Shown here one piece after another: positions 27,883 to 36,958 of a DNA stretch of 64,000 nt. Under the pieces are notes generated by a model. It saw only the letters and a program-made list of their open reading frames with translations. It did no database searches and was not told the DNA's origin. Made by a program: the position numbers and the translations under genes. How positions within the stretch are numbered: position 1 is the first letter of the stretch; every line of letters begins with the position of its first letter. This stretch comes from Planctomycetota bacterium (GTDB lineage Bacteria > Planctomycetota > UBA1135), in NCBI GenBank assembly GCA_004295085.1, contig SHNF01000007.1, forward strand, positions 1-64,000, read 5' to 3'.

Positions 27883-27947
27883 CCATTTCGTGAGGAATGA
27901 CGTCTGTGCTGGCCACGGCCTCTAAGCTGGCGTGCGACCCCCTGACC

Positions 27948-28652
27948 ATGGCGCACCGCATCCTTCTGGTCGAGGACGACCGCGACCTGGCCGAGCTGGC
28001 CCGGATCCACCTGGAGGACCAGGGCTATCAGGTGGAAGTGGTGCACGACGGCCACGTGGCGCGCCGGCGCACCGAGGAGGGCGGCTTCGACCTGGTGCTG
28101 CTGGACCTGATGCTGCCCGGCCTGGACGGCCTGGAGATCTGCAAGCGCATGCGCGCGCGCGGCGATTACACGCCGCTGCTCATCCTGACGGCCCGCACCA
28201 GCGAAGTGGACCGCATCCTGGGGCTGGAGCTGGGAGCCGACGAGTACCTGGCCAAGCCGGTCGGTTTCCGCGAGCTGGTGGCGCGAGTGCGGGCCATCCT
28301 GCGGCGCGTGGAGGACTACCAGCGGGCGTCGGCGGGCACGGAGCACATCGTGCACGGCGGCCTGACGCTGGACTTGGGGCGGCGCGAAGTGCGGGTGCAC
28401 GGCAAGGTGGTGAACCTGACCGCCAAGGAGTTCGACCTGATGGCGCACTTCGCCGCCAATCCCGGCCGCGTGTACACGCGCAAGGAGCTGCTGGACCAGG
28501 TCTGGGGTTACCGCTTCGACGGCTACGAGCACACGGTGAACTCGCACATCAACCGCCTGCGCTCCAAGATCGAGGACGATCCCACCCGGCCGCGCTGGAT
28601 CCTCACGGTGTGGGGTGTGGGCTACAAGCTGGGCGACGGAGTCGAGGCGTGA
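27948..28652 (+). CDS. OmpR/PhoB-family response regulator
   Basis: 234-residue two-component regulator. Receiver domain residues 1-118: acidic pocket EDD (9-11), phospho-acceptor Asp53 in LVLLDLMLP, Thr in LILTAR, Lys in LAKPV. The winged-helix DNA-binding domain follows (about 135-230; NLTAKEFDLMAHFAANPGRVYTR, TVNSHINRLRSKIE). The ATG at 27948 starts at the usual MAHRILLVEDD position; an upstream ATG at 27897 would include a promoter-like TCTAAGCT and is less likely. The stop overlaps the GTG of the partner kinase. Confidence 0.92.
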   Translation: MAHRILLVEDDRDLAELARIHLEDQGYQVEVVHDGHVARRRTEEGGFDLVLLDLMLPGLDGLEICKRMRARGDYTPLLILTARTSEVDRILGLELGADEYLAKPVGFRELVARVRAILRRVEDYQRASAGTEHIVHGGLTLDLGRREVRVHGKVVNLTAKEFDLMAHFAANPGRVYTRKELLDQVWGYRFDGYEHTVNSHINRLRSKIEDDPTRPRWILTVWGVGYKLGDGVEA

Positions 28653-30115
28653 AGACCGTCCCCTGGCCGCGCAGCCTGGCGGTCAAGCTGGGCGCGGTCT
28701 TCCTGGTGCTGCTGCTGGCCCTGGGCGCCATTTCGCTGTGGCTGATGGCGCGCACCGCCAACCTGTACTTCCTGGAGCTGCAGCAGAGCCTGAACCGCAC
28801 GGTGGCGGCGCACATCGCCGAGGCCGCGCGTTACTTCAAGGGCGAGCAGGTGGACGAGGAAGGCCTGCGCGGGCTGTTCATGAAGGTGATGGCGGTGAAT
28901 CCGACCCTGGAGGTGTACGTCGTGGACCCGGCGGGCCGGATCCTGGCCTACGACGCGCCCCCGGACAAGATCGTGCGCTCGTCGCTGAGCCTGGAGCCGG
29001 TGCGCCGCTTCCTGGAGGAGCCTCCGGGCACCCTGATCCTGGGCGACGACCCGCGCGACCGCGAGCGGCGCAAGGTGTTCTCCGCGGCGCCGGTGCAGGT
29101 GAACGGCCAGCTCAAGGGCTACGTGTACGCCATCCTGGCCAGCGAGGAGTACGACTCGGCGGCGTCGCTGCTGCAGCGCAGCTACATCCTGCGCGGGAGC
29201 GCCTGGGTGGCGGTGATCTGCGTGCTGCTGGCGGCCCTGCTCGGCCTGCTGGCGCTGGGGGTCCTGACCCGGCCCTTGCGCCGCCTGCAGCGCGCGGTGA
29301 ACGAGTTCCGCCAGGGCAACCTGGCCGCGCGCGTGCGCCCCACCGCGCGCGACGAGATCGGCGCGCTGGCCCTGGACTTCGACGCCATGGCCGAGCGCAT
29401 CGTCCAGCAGGTGGACCGCATCCGGCAGACCGACCACCAGCGCCGCGAGATGGTGGCCAACATCTCCCACGACCTGCGCACGCCGCTGACCTCGCTGCAG
29501 GGCTACCTGGAGACGTGCCTGATCAAGGCCGAGGAGCTGCCGCCGGAGGAGCGCCGGCGCTACCTGGAAGGGGCACTGCGCAGCACCAAGCGCCTGGGCC
29601 GGCTGGTGGAGGACCTGTTCCAGCTGGCGCGCCTGGACGCCGGCGACATCCAGCCGCAGGTCGAGCGCTTCCGCCTGTCGGAGCTGGCCCAGGACGTGCT
29701 GCAGAAGTTCCAGTTCCAGGCGCAGCGCAAGGGCATCACCCTGACTGCGCGCATTCCGCAGGGCCTGCCCGACGTGACCGCCGACATCGGCCTGATCGAG
29801 CGCGTGCTGGACAACCTCGTGGACAACGCCATCCGCTACACCCCCGCGGGCGGCAAGGTGGTGGTGGCGCTGCGCGAGTGCTCCGGCGCGGTGGAGGTGC
29901 GGGTCGCCGACACCGGGCCGGGCATCCCGGAGAAGGACCTGCCGCACGTGTTCGAGCGCTTCTACCGCGTGGAGAAGAGCCGCAGCCTGGATGCCGGAGG
30001 CGCCGGACTGGGCCTGGCCATCACCAAGCGCATCCTCGAGCTGCACCACAGCAGCATCGCCGTGCGCAGCCGGCCGCAGGTCGGGACTGTGTTCTATTTC
30101 CAGTTGGCGGCGTGA
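28649..30115 (+). CDS. Sensor histidine kinase, PhoR-like
   Basis: 488-residue membrane kinase. TM1 at about 12-34, an extracytoplasmic sensor of ~135 residues, TM2 at about 188-212, a HAMP domain (TRPLRRLQRAVNEFRQGN), HisKA with phospho-acceptor His274 in ANISHDLRTPL, then HATPase with VLDNLVDNAIRYTP (N box), DTGPGIPEKDLPHVFERFYRVEKS and GAGLGLAI (G boxes). It autophosphorylates and passes phosphate to the regulator at 27948. The GTG start overlaps the regulator stop (GTGA). The sensed signal is unknown. Confidence 0.92.
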   Translation: MKTVPWPRSLAVKLGAVFLVLLLALGAISLWLMARTANLYFLELQQSLNRTVAAHIAEAARYFKGEQVDEEGLRGLFMKVMAVNPTLEVYVVDPAGRILAYDAPPDKIVRSSLSLEPVRRFLEEPPGTLILGDDPRDRERRKVFSAAPVQVNGQLKGYVYAILASEEYDSAASLLQRSYILRGSAWVAVICVLLAALLGLLALGVLTRPLRRLQRAVNEFRQGNLAARVRPTARDEIGALALDFDAMAERIVQQVDRIRQTDHQRREMVANISHDLRTPLTSLQGYLETCLIKAEELPPEERRRYLEGALRSTKRLGRLVEDLFQLARLDAGDIQPQVERFRLSELAQDVLQKFQFQAQRKGITLTARIPQGLPDVTADIGLIERVLDNLVDNAIRYTPAGGKVVVALRECSGAVEVRVADTGPGIPEKDLPHVFERFYRVEKSRSLDAGGAGLGLAITKRILELHHSSIAVRSRPQVGTVFYFQLAA

Positions 30116-30213
30116 TTTGCGTCGTGATGAAAATGTGATCGATTGGGGAGGCACGTGTGACCGGGTGCCCCGATGCTGGGTTCCTCATCACGCGGGAGGA
30201 GGAACTCCGCGTA

Positions 30214-30248
30214 GCCGCCCTGCCGCAACCACGGCGGGGCGGTTCTTC
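30214..30248 (+). terminator. Intrinsic terminator after the two-component operon
   Basis: CCGCCCTGCCG (30215-30225) pairs with CGGCGGGGCGG (30232-30242), an 11-bp stem with one G-U pair and a six-base loop, followed by TTCTTC. It lies between the convergent kinase and heptosyltransferase genes and would end the kinase transcript. Confidence 0.65.
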
Positions 30249-31365
30249 ATCCGCGCAGCTGCGCCAGAACCGCCCGGGCCACGGCTTCGGTGGAAATGCG
30301 CTCCATCCACGGCGAAGGCCGGCTGCGGTCGCGCGGCGGCGGCTCCTCGCCCTCGGGCAAGGCCGACACCACCGTCACCTGGGGTCCCAGCGGCGCGTAA
30401 CGCACCGGGTCGGTGGGGCCGAACAGGCACACCGTGGGCGTGCCGCGGAACGCGGCCAGGTGCACCGGCCCGCTGTCGGTGCCGACGATCACGGCGGCGC
30501 GGTCGGTCAGGGCCATCAGGTGGTCCAGGGTCGGCGTCGGCGGCGCCAGGCCGCAGGCGCCGAGGCTGCGCTCCACCCGCTCCAGCACGCGCGCGCGGTT
30601 TTCCCGGTCCCAGAGCAGCAGCACGCGCGCGCGCGTGGCCTCCACCACGCCATGAGCCAGCTCCAGCCAGCGCGGCTCCGGCCAGGCCTTGTCGCGCCCG
30701 TAGGCGGTCACCTCGGTGTGCAGCAGCACCACGGTCGCGCCTTCGACGCTGCGCGCCGGCGTGGACAGGAAATGGCCCAGCCTCAGGTCCACCTCGCGCT
30801 CCGCCTCCGGCAGGATGGGCCAGGGCATGGGCTGCGGCGCCGGGCCGTCGTAGCCGAGCGCGCGCACGAGCTGCATGTCGCGCGCGCTGCGGTGCACGCG
30901 GCCGGGATCCGGCACGCGCACTCCGACGAAACGCTGCGCTCCCTCGCGCGCGGCCGGCTTGTCGAAGCCGAGCTTGAGGTGGGCGTGCAGGAACAGCAGG
31001 TGCAGCGCGCTCTTCAGGTTACCCTGGAAGTCCAGGACCAAGTCGTACGGCCCGCGCTTGCGCAGCTGGACCAGGTGGTCGGCACAGACGCCGAGCGCGC
31101 GCGCCCGCGCCCGCAGGCCGCGGGCGTTCTTCCACTCGGCCCGCGGGAAGACCAGCACTTCGTCCACGCCGGGATAGCTGCGCGGCAGGCTGGCGCAGCG
31201 GTCCTCGACCAGCCACTCGATGCGCGCCTGCGGCAGGACGTGGCGCAGCGCGTGCACGGCCGGCAGCGCGAACACCAGGTCGCCCAGCGCGCTGAGCCGC
31301 AGCACCAGCACGCGCGCGTCGGGACGCAACGACGCGCCCTCGTCCGGAAGGGGGCTGGCAGCCAC
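30247..31365 (-). CDS. Glycosyltransferase family 9 (LPS heptosyltransferase-like)
   Basis: 372-residue GT-B glycosyltransferase of family 9, which adds heptose to the LPS inner core from ADP-heptose. LVLRLSALGDLVFALPAVHAL near the N-terminus and VGTDSGPVHLAAFRGTPTVCLFGPTDP in the C-terminal nucleotide-binding half are the family signatures; DLVLDFQGNLKS also matches WaaC/WaaF. It starts at GTG 31365 and diverges from a Kdo-kinase-like gene 25 bases away. Together they imply an LPS core in this organism. Donor and acceptor are not certain. Confidence 0.88.
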   Translation of the reverse strand: MAASPLPDEGASLRPDARVLVLRLSALGDLVFALPAVHALRHVLPQARIEWLVEDRCASLPRSYPGVDEVLVFPRAEWKNARGLRARARALGVCADHLVQLRKRGPYDLVLDFQGNLKSALHLLFLHAHLKLGFDKPAAREGAQRFVGVRVPDPGRVHRSARDMQLVRALGYDGPAPQPMPWPILPEAEREVDLRLGHFLSTPARSVEGATVVLLHTEVTAYGRDKAWPEPRWLELAHGVVEATRARVLLLWDRENRARVLERVERSLGACGLAPPTPTLDHLMALTDRAAVIVGTDSGPVHLAAFRGTPTVCLFGPTDPVRYAPLGPQVTVVSALPEGEEPPPRDRSRPSPWMERISTEAVARAVLAQLRG

Positions 31366-31390
31366 GCTGGCGGGAGCCTAGCGTGGAGGC

Positions 31391-32086
31391 GTGCCCCTTG
31401 CCGACGGCCTGGATCTGCGGACCGGACCCGGGGCGCGGCTCTGGGTACGCCGCGGCCTGGAGGAGCCGGAAGGCGGCGCCTGGGAGGCGTGGCTGGCCGA
31501 GGGCGAGGCCCGCCTGCAGCGCAGCGCGGCCGAGCGCGTCGGCACCGGCCGCGGCGACGCGCGCCGCGTGCGCATCGGCGCTCGCAGCGGCGTCTGGCGT
31601 GTCAACCGCCACGGCGGCTTGTTGGGCGGCCTGCTCGACCAGCGCCACGCCTCTCCCGCGCGCCTCCAGCAGGAGATCGAGCTTTCCGAACAGCTGCGCG
31701 CGCGCGGCCTCCCGACCCCGGCCGTGCTGCTCGGCCTCGCGCTGCGCGACGGCCTGTTCTGGCGCCAGCACCTGGTGACGGAAGAGATCGCCGGAGCCCG
31801 CACCGTCTTCGAGGCCCGCAACGATCCTGGCGCCCTGGCCGCCGCCGGCGCCTTGCTGCAGCGCCTGTTCGATGCCGGCCTCTGGGCCACCGACCTGCAT
31901 CCGGGCAACCTGCTGTGGCAGCCGGACACGCGCTCCTGCTCCGTGATCGACCTGGCGGGCGCACGCCTGCTCGGCCGTCCGCTCCGCTCCCGGGAACGTG
32001 CCGCACGACTCGCGCGCTTCCGCCGTTTCTTCGCCAAGCACGCCGGATCAGACGTCCACGATCCGAGCCGGATTCCGCAAGTCTGA
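31391..32086 (+). CDS. LPS kinase, KdkA/WaaP-like
   Basis: 231-residue protein-kinase-like fold of the lipopolysaccharide kinase family. GGLLGGLLDQRHASPARLQQEI, catalytic Asp168 in TDLHPGNLLW and the metal-binding IDLAGARL (in place of DFG) match 3-deoxy-manno-octulosonic-acid kinases. It should phosphorylate an LPS core sugar at the cytoplasmic face. The start is GTG at 31391. Its 3' end overlaps the 3' end of the convergent PknK-like gene by about 39 bases. Confidence 0.8.
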   Translation: MPLADGLDLRTGPGARLWVRRGLEEPEGGAWEAWLAEGEARLQRSAAERVGTGRGDARRVRIGARSGVWRVNRHGGLLGGLLDQRHASPARLQQEIELSEQLRARGLPTPAVLLGLALRDGLFWRQHLVTEEIAGARTVFEARNDPGALAAAGALLQRLFDAGLWATDLHPGNLLWQPDTRSCSVIDLAGARLLGRPLRSRERAARLARFRRFFAKHAGSDVHDPSRIPQV

Positions 32087-34606
32087 CCTCAGCTCGCGCG
32101 CGCGCTGCAGGTGCAGGCGTGCGGCGCCGGCGAAGCCCATGTCGTGGGCGTGGCGCGAGAGACCCAGGTGCACACGCGCGCGCAGGGCGTCATCGTCCGC
32201 TTCGTTGGCGAGCCGGCCGGCCTGCGCCAGCAGCTCCGCTTCCGGCTCGTGGCGCCCTTGCAGCCCCTCCACGCGCGCTCGGGCGACCAGCAGCCGGCAG
32301 CGGGCGGGCAGGCTGAGCTTGTCCCAGCCAATGGCGTCGGCGTGCTCCAGGAGCCGCTGCGCCGCCAGGATCGCCCGGTCCGTGGCGCTCTGGAGCAGGT
32401 GGCGCTCGAGCAGCGGGATCCCGAGCGCCAGGGCCTCTGCGTGCAGTCCGGCGCGGTGGGCGTGGAAGGCGCGGGCCGAGTCGCGCTGGGGGATGGGGGC
32501 CGGCGAGCGGGTGAACAGCTCGTACAGGCGCGCATGGCGGCGCCGCTGCTCCTCGGCGTCCATGCTGCGGTACGCGGCCTCCCGCAGGCGCTGGAGGGCG
32601 AAGGAGTACTGGCTGGCGTTCAGCTTCAGCCAGCCCTCGGCTTCCAGCGCGCCGAAGAGGTCGGCGACGTGGGCCTCGGACATTCCCGCGACCTCCGCGA
32701 GCAGCTCGAGGCGCAGCGGCGGGGCGAACACGGAAGCCCAGCGCAGGAGCTCCCGCTGCTCCTCCGGCCGCTCCTGCAGCTCCGAGCGCAGGATCTGGAA
32801 GTGGTCGCGGGTCAGCGGCACCTCGACGCGCTCGTGCGCCGGCTGCAGGGCGCCGCGCTTGCCCTGCAGGTCGCCGCGCTGGTGCAGGTAGCGCAGCAGG
32901 TCGTGCAGGACTCCGGGAAGCCCGGCGGAGGCGGCAACCAGGTCGCGCTGCAGGGACGCGGGCAGCTTGCCGGGCGCGAACACGCGCTGCACGAGCGCCA
33001 CCATCTCGGTCTCCGTGAGCGGCTCCACCAGCAGCTCGCTCGCCTGGGGCGAGCGCAGCAAGGCCCGGCGCGCCAGCGCCGCGTCCTCCGTCAGCTCAGG
33101 CCGGTGGCCCAGGAGGAACAAGGCAGGCACGTCCTCCAGCTCCAGCACCTGCGCCATGAACTGCCACATGTTGGCGGTGGTGCTCTGCAGGTCGTCGAAG
33201 AGGCACAGGAACGGCCCTTCCCGGCCCAGCGCCCGGAACCACTCCTTGTAAGCGCGGCGGCGCTGCTCCCGCGGGAAGAGCTGTCCGCGCAGCAGGCCGA
33301 GCAGCACGTCGGCGGTGCCCGGCGGCAAGGCGGAGCGCAGCCGCCGCTCCACGGACTCCGTGGGCGGCTGATCCGGGGCCAGGCCGAGCGAGCGGCTGAG
33401 CGCGTCGCGCACCGCCCGCAGCGCCGAGCCGCGCCCCAGGCGCAGGCAGCGGCCGTACAGGAAGGGCGGCGCCTCGGGGCGCGCGCGACTGCGCTGGCCG
33501 AGCTCCAGCACCAGCCGGGACTTGCCCACCGCCGCCGCTCCCGTCAGCACGACCACCCGCGGGCGGCGCGTCTCGCGGGCGCGCGCGAACTCCTGCTCCA
33601 GGTGCGCGAACTCCGGCTCCCGGTCCTGGAAGGGCAGCGCGTCGGGGTGCACCAGCGGCAGCAAGGGGTCGGCACCGCCGTGCCGCTGCCACCAGGCCGA
33701 GTTCTCGCCCTCGGCCAGCACCTGTTCCAGCTCGGCGGCCGAGGCGAAGCGGCGCGCCGGATCGTCGTCGATCAGGGTCAGGACGAGCTGGTCCAGGAAC
33801 GGCGACAGGCGCGGCTGGATGGTCGAGGGTTTGCGCACCAGCGCGCTGCGGCGGGCCTCGAACAGGCCGCGCTCGGTTTCGTCGCCGAAGGGGCGCATGC
33901 CGGTGGCCCACTCGTACAGGCAGACTCCGAGCGCGAACAGGTCGGCGGCCGCGGTCGGCCGCCCGCCGTGCAGCAGCTCCGGCGCCGCGTAGGCGGGCGT
34001 GCCCGCGAACAGGAAGTCGCTGGAGAGGTGCGTGCTGGAAACGACGCCCGCGCCGGCCGCGGCAGCGGCGGCGGGCCGGGCCGGGCGCTCGCCGGTCTGC
34101 GGCCGGGCGAAACCGAGGTCCATGAGCACGATGCGGTCGCGCTGCACCATGAGATTCTCGGGCTTGACGTCCAGGTGCAGCAGCCCGGCCTGGTGCAGCG
34201 CGCTCAGGGCGCCGGCCAGCTGCCGTCCGAAGCTGCGCAGCGCCGGCTCGCTGGGCAGCACGTGCGTGTCGAGCCGTTCGCGCACGGTCTGGCCTTCCAG
34301 GAACTCCAGGACCAGGTAGAGGAGGCGCCCGTCGCGCCGCTGCACCTCCTCGACCGCGTACACGCGCACCAGGTTCGGATGGCGCACCTGCATGCCCACG
34401 CGCGCCTCGCGCAGGAAGGCCTTGCGCGCCTGCTGGTGCATGCTCAGCTGGGGGTGCAGGATCTTGAGCGCGGCGACGTCGCCGGCGCGCAACCCGCCCA
34501 CGTCCACGCGCGCCCGCGCGCGGTAGGTGACCCCGGTGTTGCCGCGTCCGAGCTCTTCCAGGATCTCGAAGCGGCGCAGCCGGGGCAGGGGTGCGAGCGG
34601 GGACAT
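32048..34606 (-). CDS. Ser/Thr protein kinase fused to a PknK-type ATPase and helical domain
   Basis: 852 residues. The N-terminal kinase domain (about 10-295) has LGRGNTGVTYRARA, Lys in AALKIL, catalytic loop HLDVKPENLM (Arg of HRD replaced by Leu) and DLG in place of DFG. Residues from about 330 form an ATPase module: TGAAAVGKSRL is a Walker A loop and FLCLFDDLQ a Walker B, as in PknK/STAND or MalT-like regulators. The ~350-residue C-terminal part is helical (TPR-like). Such proteins link phosphorylation to regulation of partner proteins; no partner is adjacent. ATG at 34606, only 17 bases from the divergent cysS start. Confidence 0.88.
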   Translation of the reverse strand: MSPLAPLPRLRRFEILEELGRGNTGVTYRARARVDVGGLRAGDVAALKILHPQLSMHQQARKAFLREARVGMQVRHPNLVRVYAVEEVQRRDGRLLYLVLEFLEGQTVRERLDTHVLPSEPALRSFGRQLAGALSALHQAGLLHLDVKPENLMVQRDRIVLMDLGFARPQTGERPARPAAAAAAGAGVVSSTHLSSDFLFAGTPAYAAPELLHGGRPTAAADLFALGVCLYEWATGMRPFGDETERGLFEARRSALVRKPSTIQPRLSPFLDQLVLTLIDDDPARRFASAAELEQVLAEGENSAWWQRHGGADPLLPLVHPDALPFQDREPEFAHLEQEFARARETRRPRVVVLTGAAAVGKSRLVLELGQRSRARPEAPPFLYGRCLRLGRGSALRAVRDALSRSLGLAPDQPPTESVERRLRSALPPGTADVLLGLLRGQLFPREQRRRAYKEWFRALGREGPFLCLFDDLQSTTANMWQFMAQVLELEDVPALFLLGHRPELTEDAALARRALLRSPQASELLVEPLTETEMVALVQRVFAPGKLPASLQRDLVAASAGLPGVLHDLLRYLHQRGDLQGKRGALQPAHERVEVPLTRDHFQILRSELQERPEEQRELLRWASVFAPPLRLELLAEVAGMSEAHVADLFGALEAEGWLKLNASQYSFALQRLREAAYRSMDAEEQRRRHARLYELFTRSPAPIPQRDSARAFHAHRAGLHAEALALGIPLLERHLLQSATDRAILAAQRLLEHADAIGWDKLSLPARCRLLVARARVEGLQGRHEPEAELLAQAGRLANEADDDALRARVHLGLSRHAHDMGFAGAARLHLQRARELRSDLRNPARIVDV

Positions 34607-34615
34607 TGCTAGAAT
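34607..34615 (+). promoter_or_regulatory. Extended -10 promoter of cysS
   Basis: TGCTAGAAT (34607-34615) is an extended -10; transcription would start about 34622, at or next to the GTG at 34624, giving a leaderless or nearly leaderless mRNA. No clear -35. Confidence 0.5.
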
Positions 34616-34623
34616 CGGACGGC

Positions 34624-36053
<1,430 letters not shown>

Positions 36054-36057
<4 letters not shown>

Positions 36058-36614
36058 GGGGTCGGCCTTCCGTATTTCCGGCCCGCGCCGCGGTCCTGCT
36101 GCTCGCCGCAGCGTGTAGCGGAGTCGATACTGCCACTACGAGCCAGGAGAATGCCTTGAAGGCAACCAAGCCCTCGGACACCACGATCGTCCTCACCCGG
36201 ACCTTCGCCGCGCCTCGCGAGACGGTCTTCGCAGCCCTGACCCGGCCGGAGCACCTCCGGCAATGGATGCACACGACGGAGAGGGCACTCGTGGCCTGCG
36301 AGGTCGACCTCTGCGTGGGCGGAGCCCTGCGCTACGTGTACCAGCGGTCCAACGGGGGCAAGCTCGAAGTCCGCGGCGTCTACCAGACGGTGGATCCTCC
36401 GCGCGGCTTCGTGTACGAGGAGAGCTATGACTTTTCACCGCTCCGGCTGCTGGCGTCGACGGTGCTGGAGGAGAAGGGCGGAAAGACCGTCCTTCGCCAG
36501 ACGCTCGGCTATGGCTCGCGGCAGGGGCGGGACGAGGACTTCGACGGCGTGGCGAGCAGCGCTGCGGAGGCCTTCGACAGGCTGGAAGGATATCTGGCGG
36601 AGGTTCGAGAGTGA
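36054..36614 (+). CDS. SRPBCC/AHSA1-domain lipoprotein
   Basis: 186 residues. LLLAAACSG is a lipobox (Cys near 21), then an AHSA1-type START-like domain (about 42-180): FAAPRETVFAALTRPEHLRQWM, GVYQTVDPPRGFVYEESYDF, TVLRQTLGYGS. AHSA1/SRPBCC proteins bind small hydrophobic ligands and are usually cytosolic, so lipoprotein export is unusual. The ATG overlaps the cysS stop (ATGA), so they should be co-translated. Ligand unknown. Confidence 0.75.
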
Positions 36615-36846
36615 GAATGGCCGATAACGAGGACCGACCCCAACAATCGGGCTTCGAACTCGTGGCGTTCAGGACGGCGACCGACAGTCCTGGTCGGCAA
36701 GAACGGTACTCCGGAGCTCCGGCACCAAGCCGGTCATGGCGTCAGCATCCGAGAACAGGCGCCCGAATGAGCCAATCTCATCCATGCACGAAGTGCCCGA
36801 ATGGCAATTCGCCGGTGGACAGGTGGTTGGGTTGCGTTGGCTCATG

Positions 36847-36863
36847 CTGCCGTCAGACGGCAG
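36847..36863 (+). terminator. 17-bp palindrome, hairpin or operator
   Basis: CTGCCGTCAGACGGCAG is a perfect inverted repeat with 8-base arms around one central base, followed by TATTC. It could form a 6-bp hairpin and end the cysS-SRPBCC transcript, or, being just upstream of a promoter-like pair, serve as a binding site for a dimeric regulator. Confidence 0.4.
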
Positions 36864-36865
36864 TA

Positions 36866-36895
36866 TTCACGGGTACGGCTTGCCGCGGATATACT
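36866..36895 (+). promoter_or_regulatory. Candidate promoter of the beta-helix gene
   Basis: TTCACG (36866-36871) and TATACT (36890-36895) with 18 bases between, about 64 bases before the ATG at 36959. TATACT is a good -10 match. Confidence 0.4.
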
Positions 36896-36958
36896 AGGCA
36901 CGACGCTACCTCCCTTCCCTGGCTTCATCGGGCTCGTTTACCTCGGAGCTTCACTGTC

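Larger units (their letters stand above)
36615..36958. other. Non-coding interval of lower GC
   Basis: 344 bases with no convincing gene; the open frame through it gives an unordered, Cys/Arg-rich sequence and is not counted as the start of the next gene. It contains the palindrome and promoter-like elements listed separately, and nothing else recognisable. Confidence 0.5.

Noticed and set aside
36611-36958. N-terminal extension of the beta-helix protein
   Set aside because: The extension is unordered and precedes a clear signal peptide; a promoter and palindrome lie inside it.
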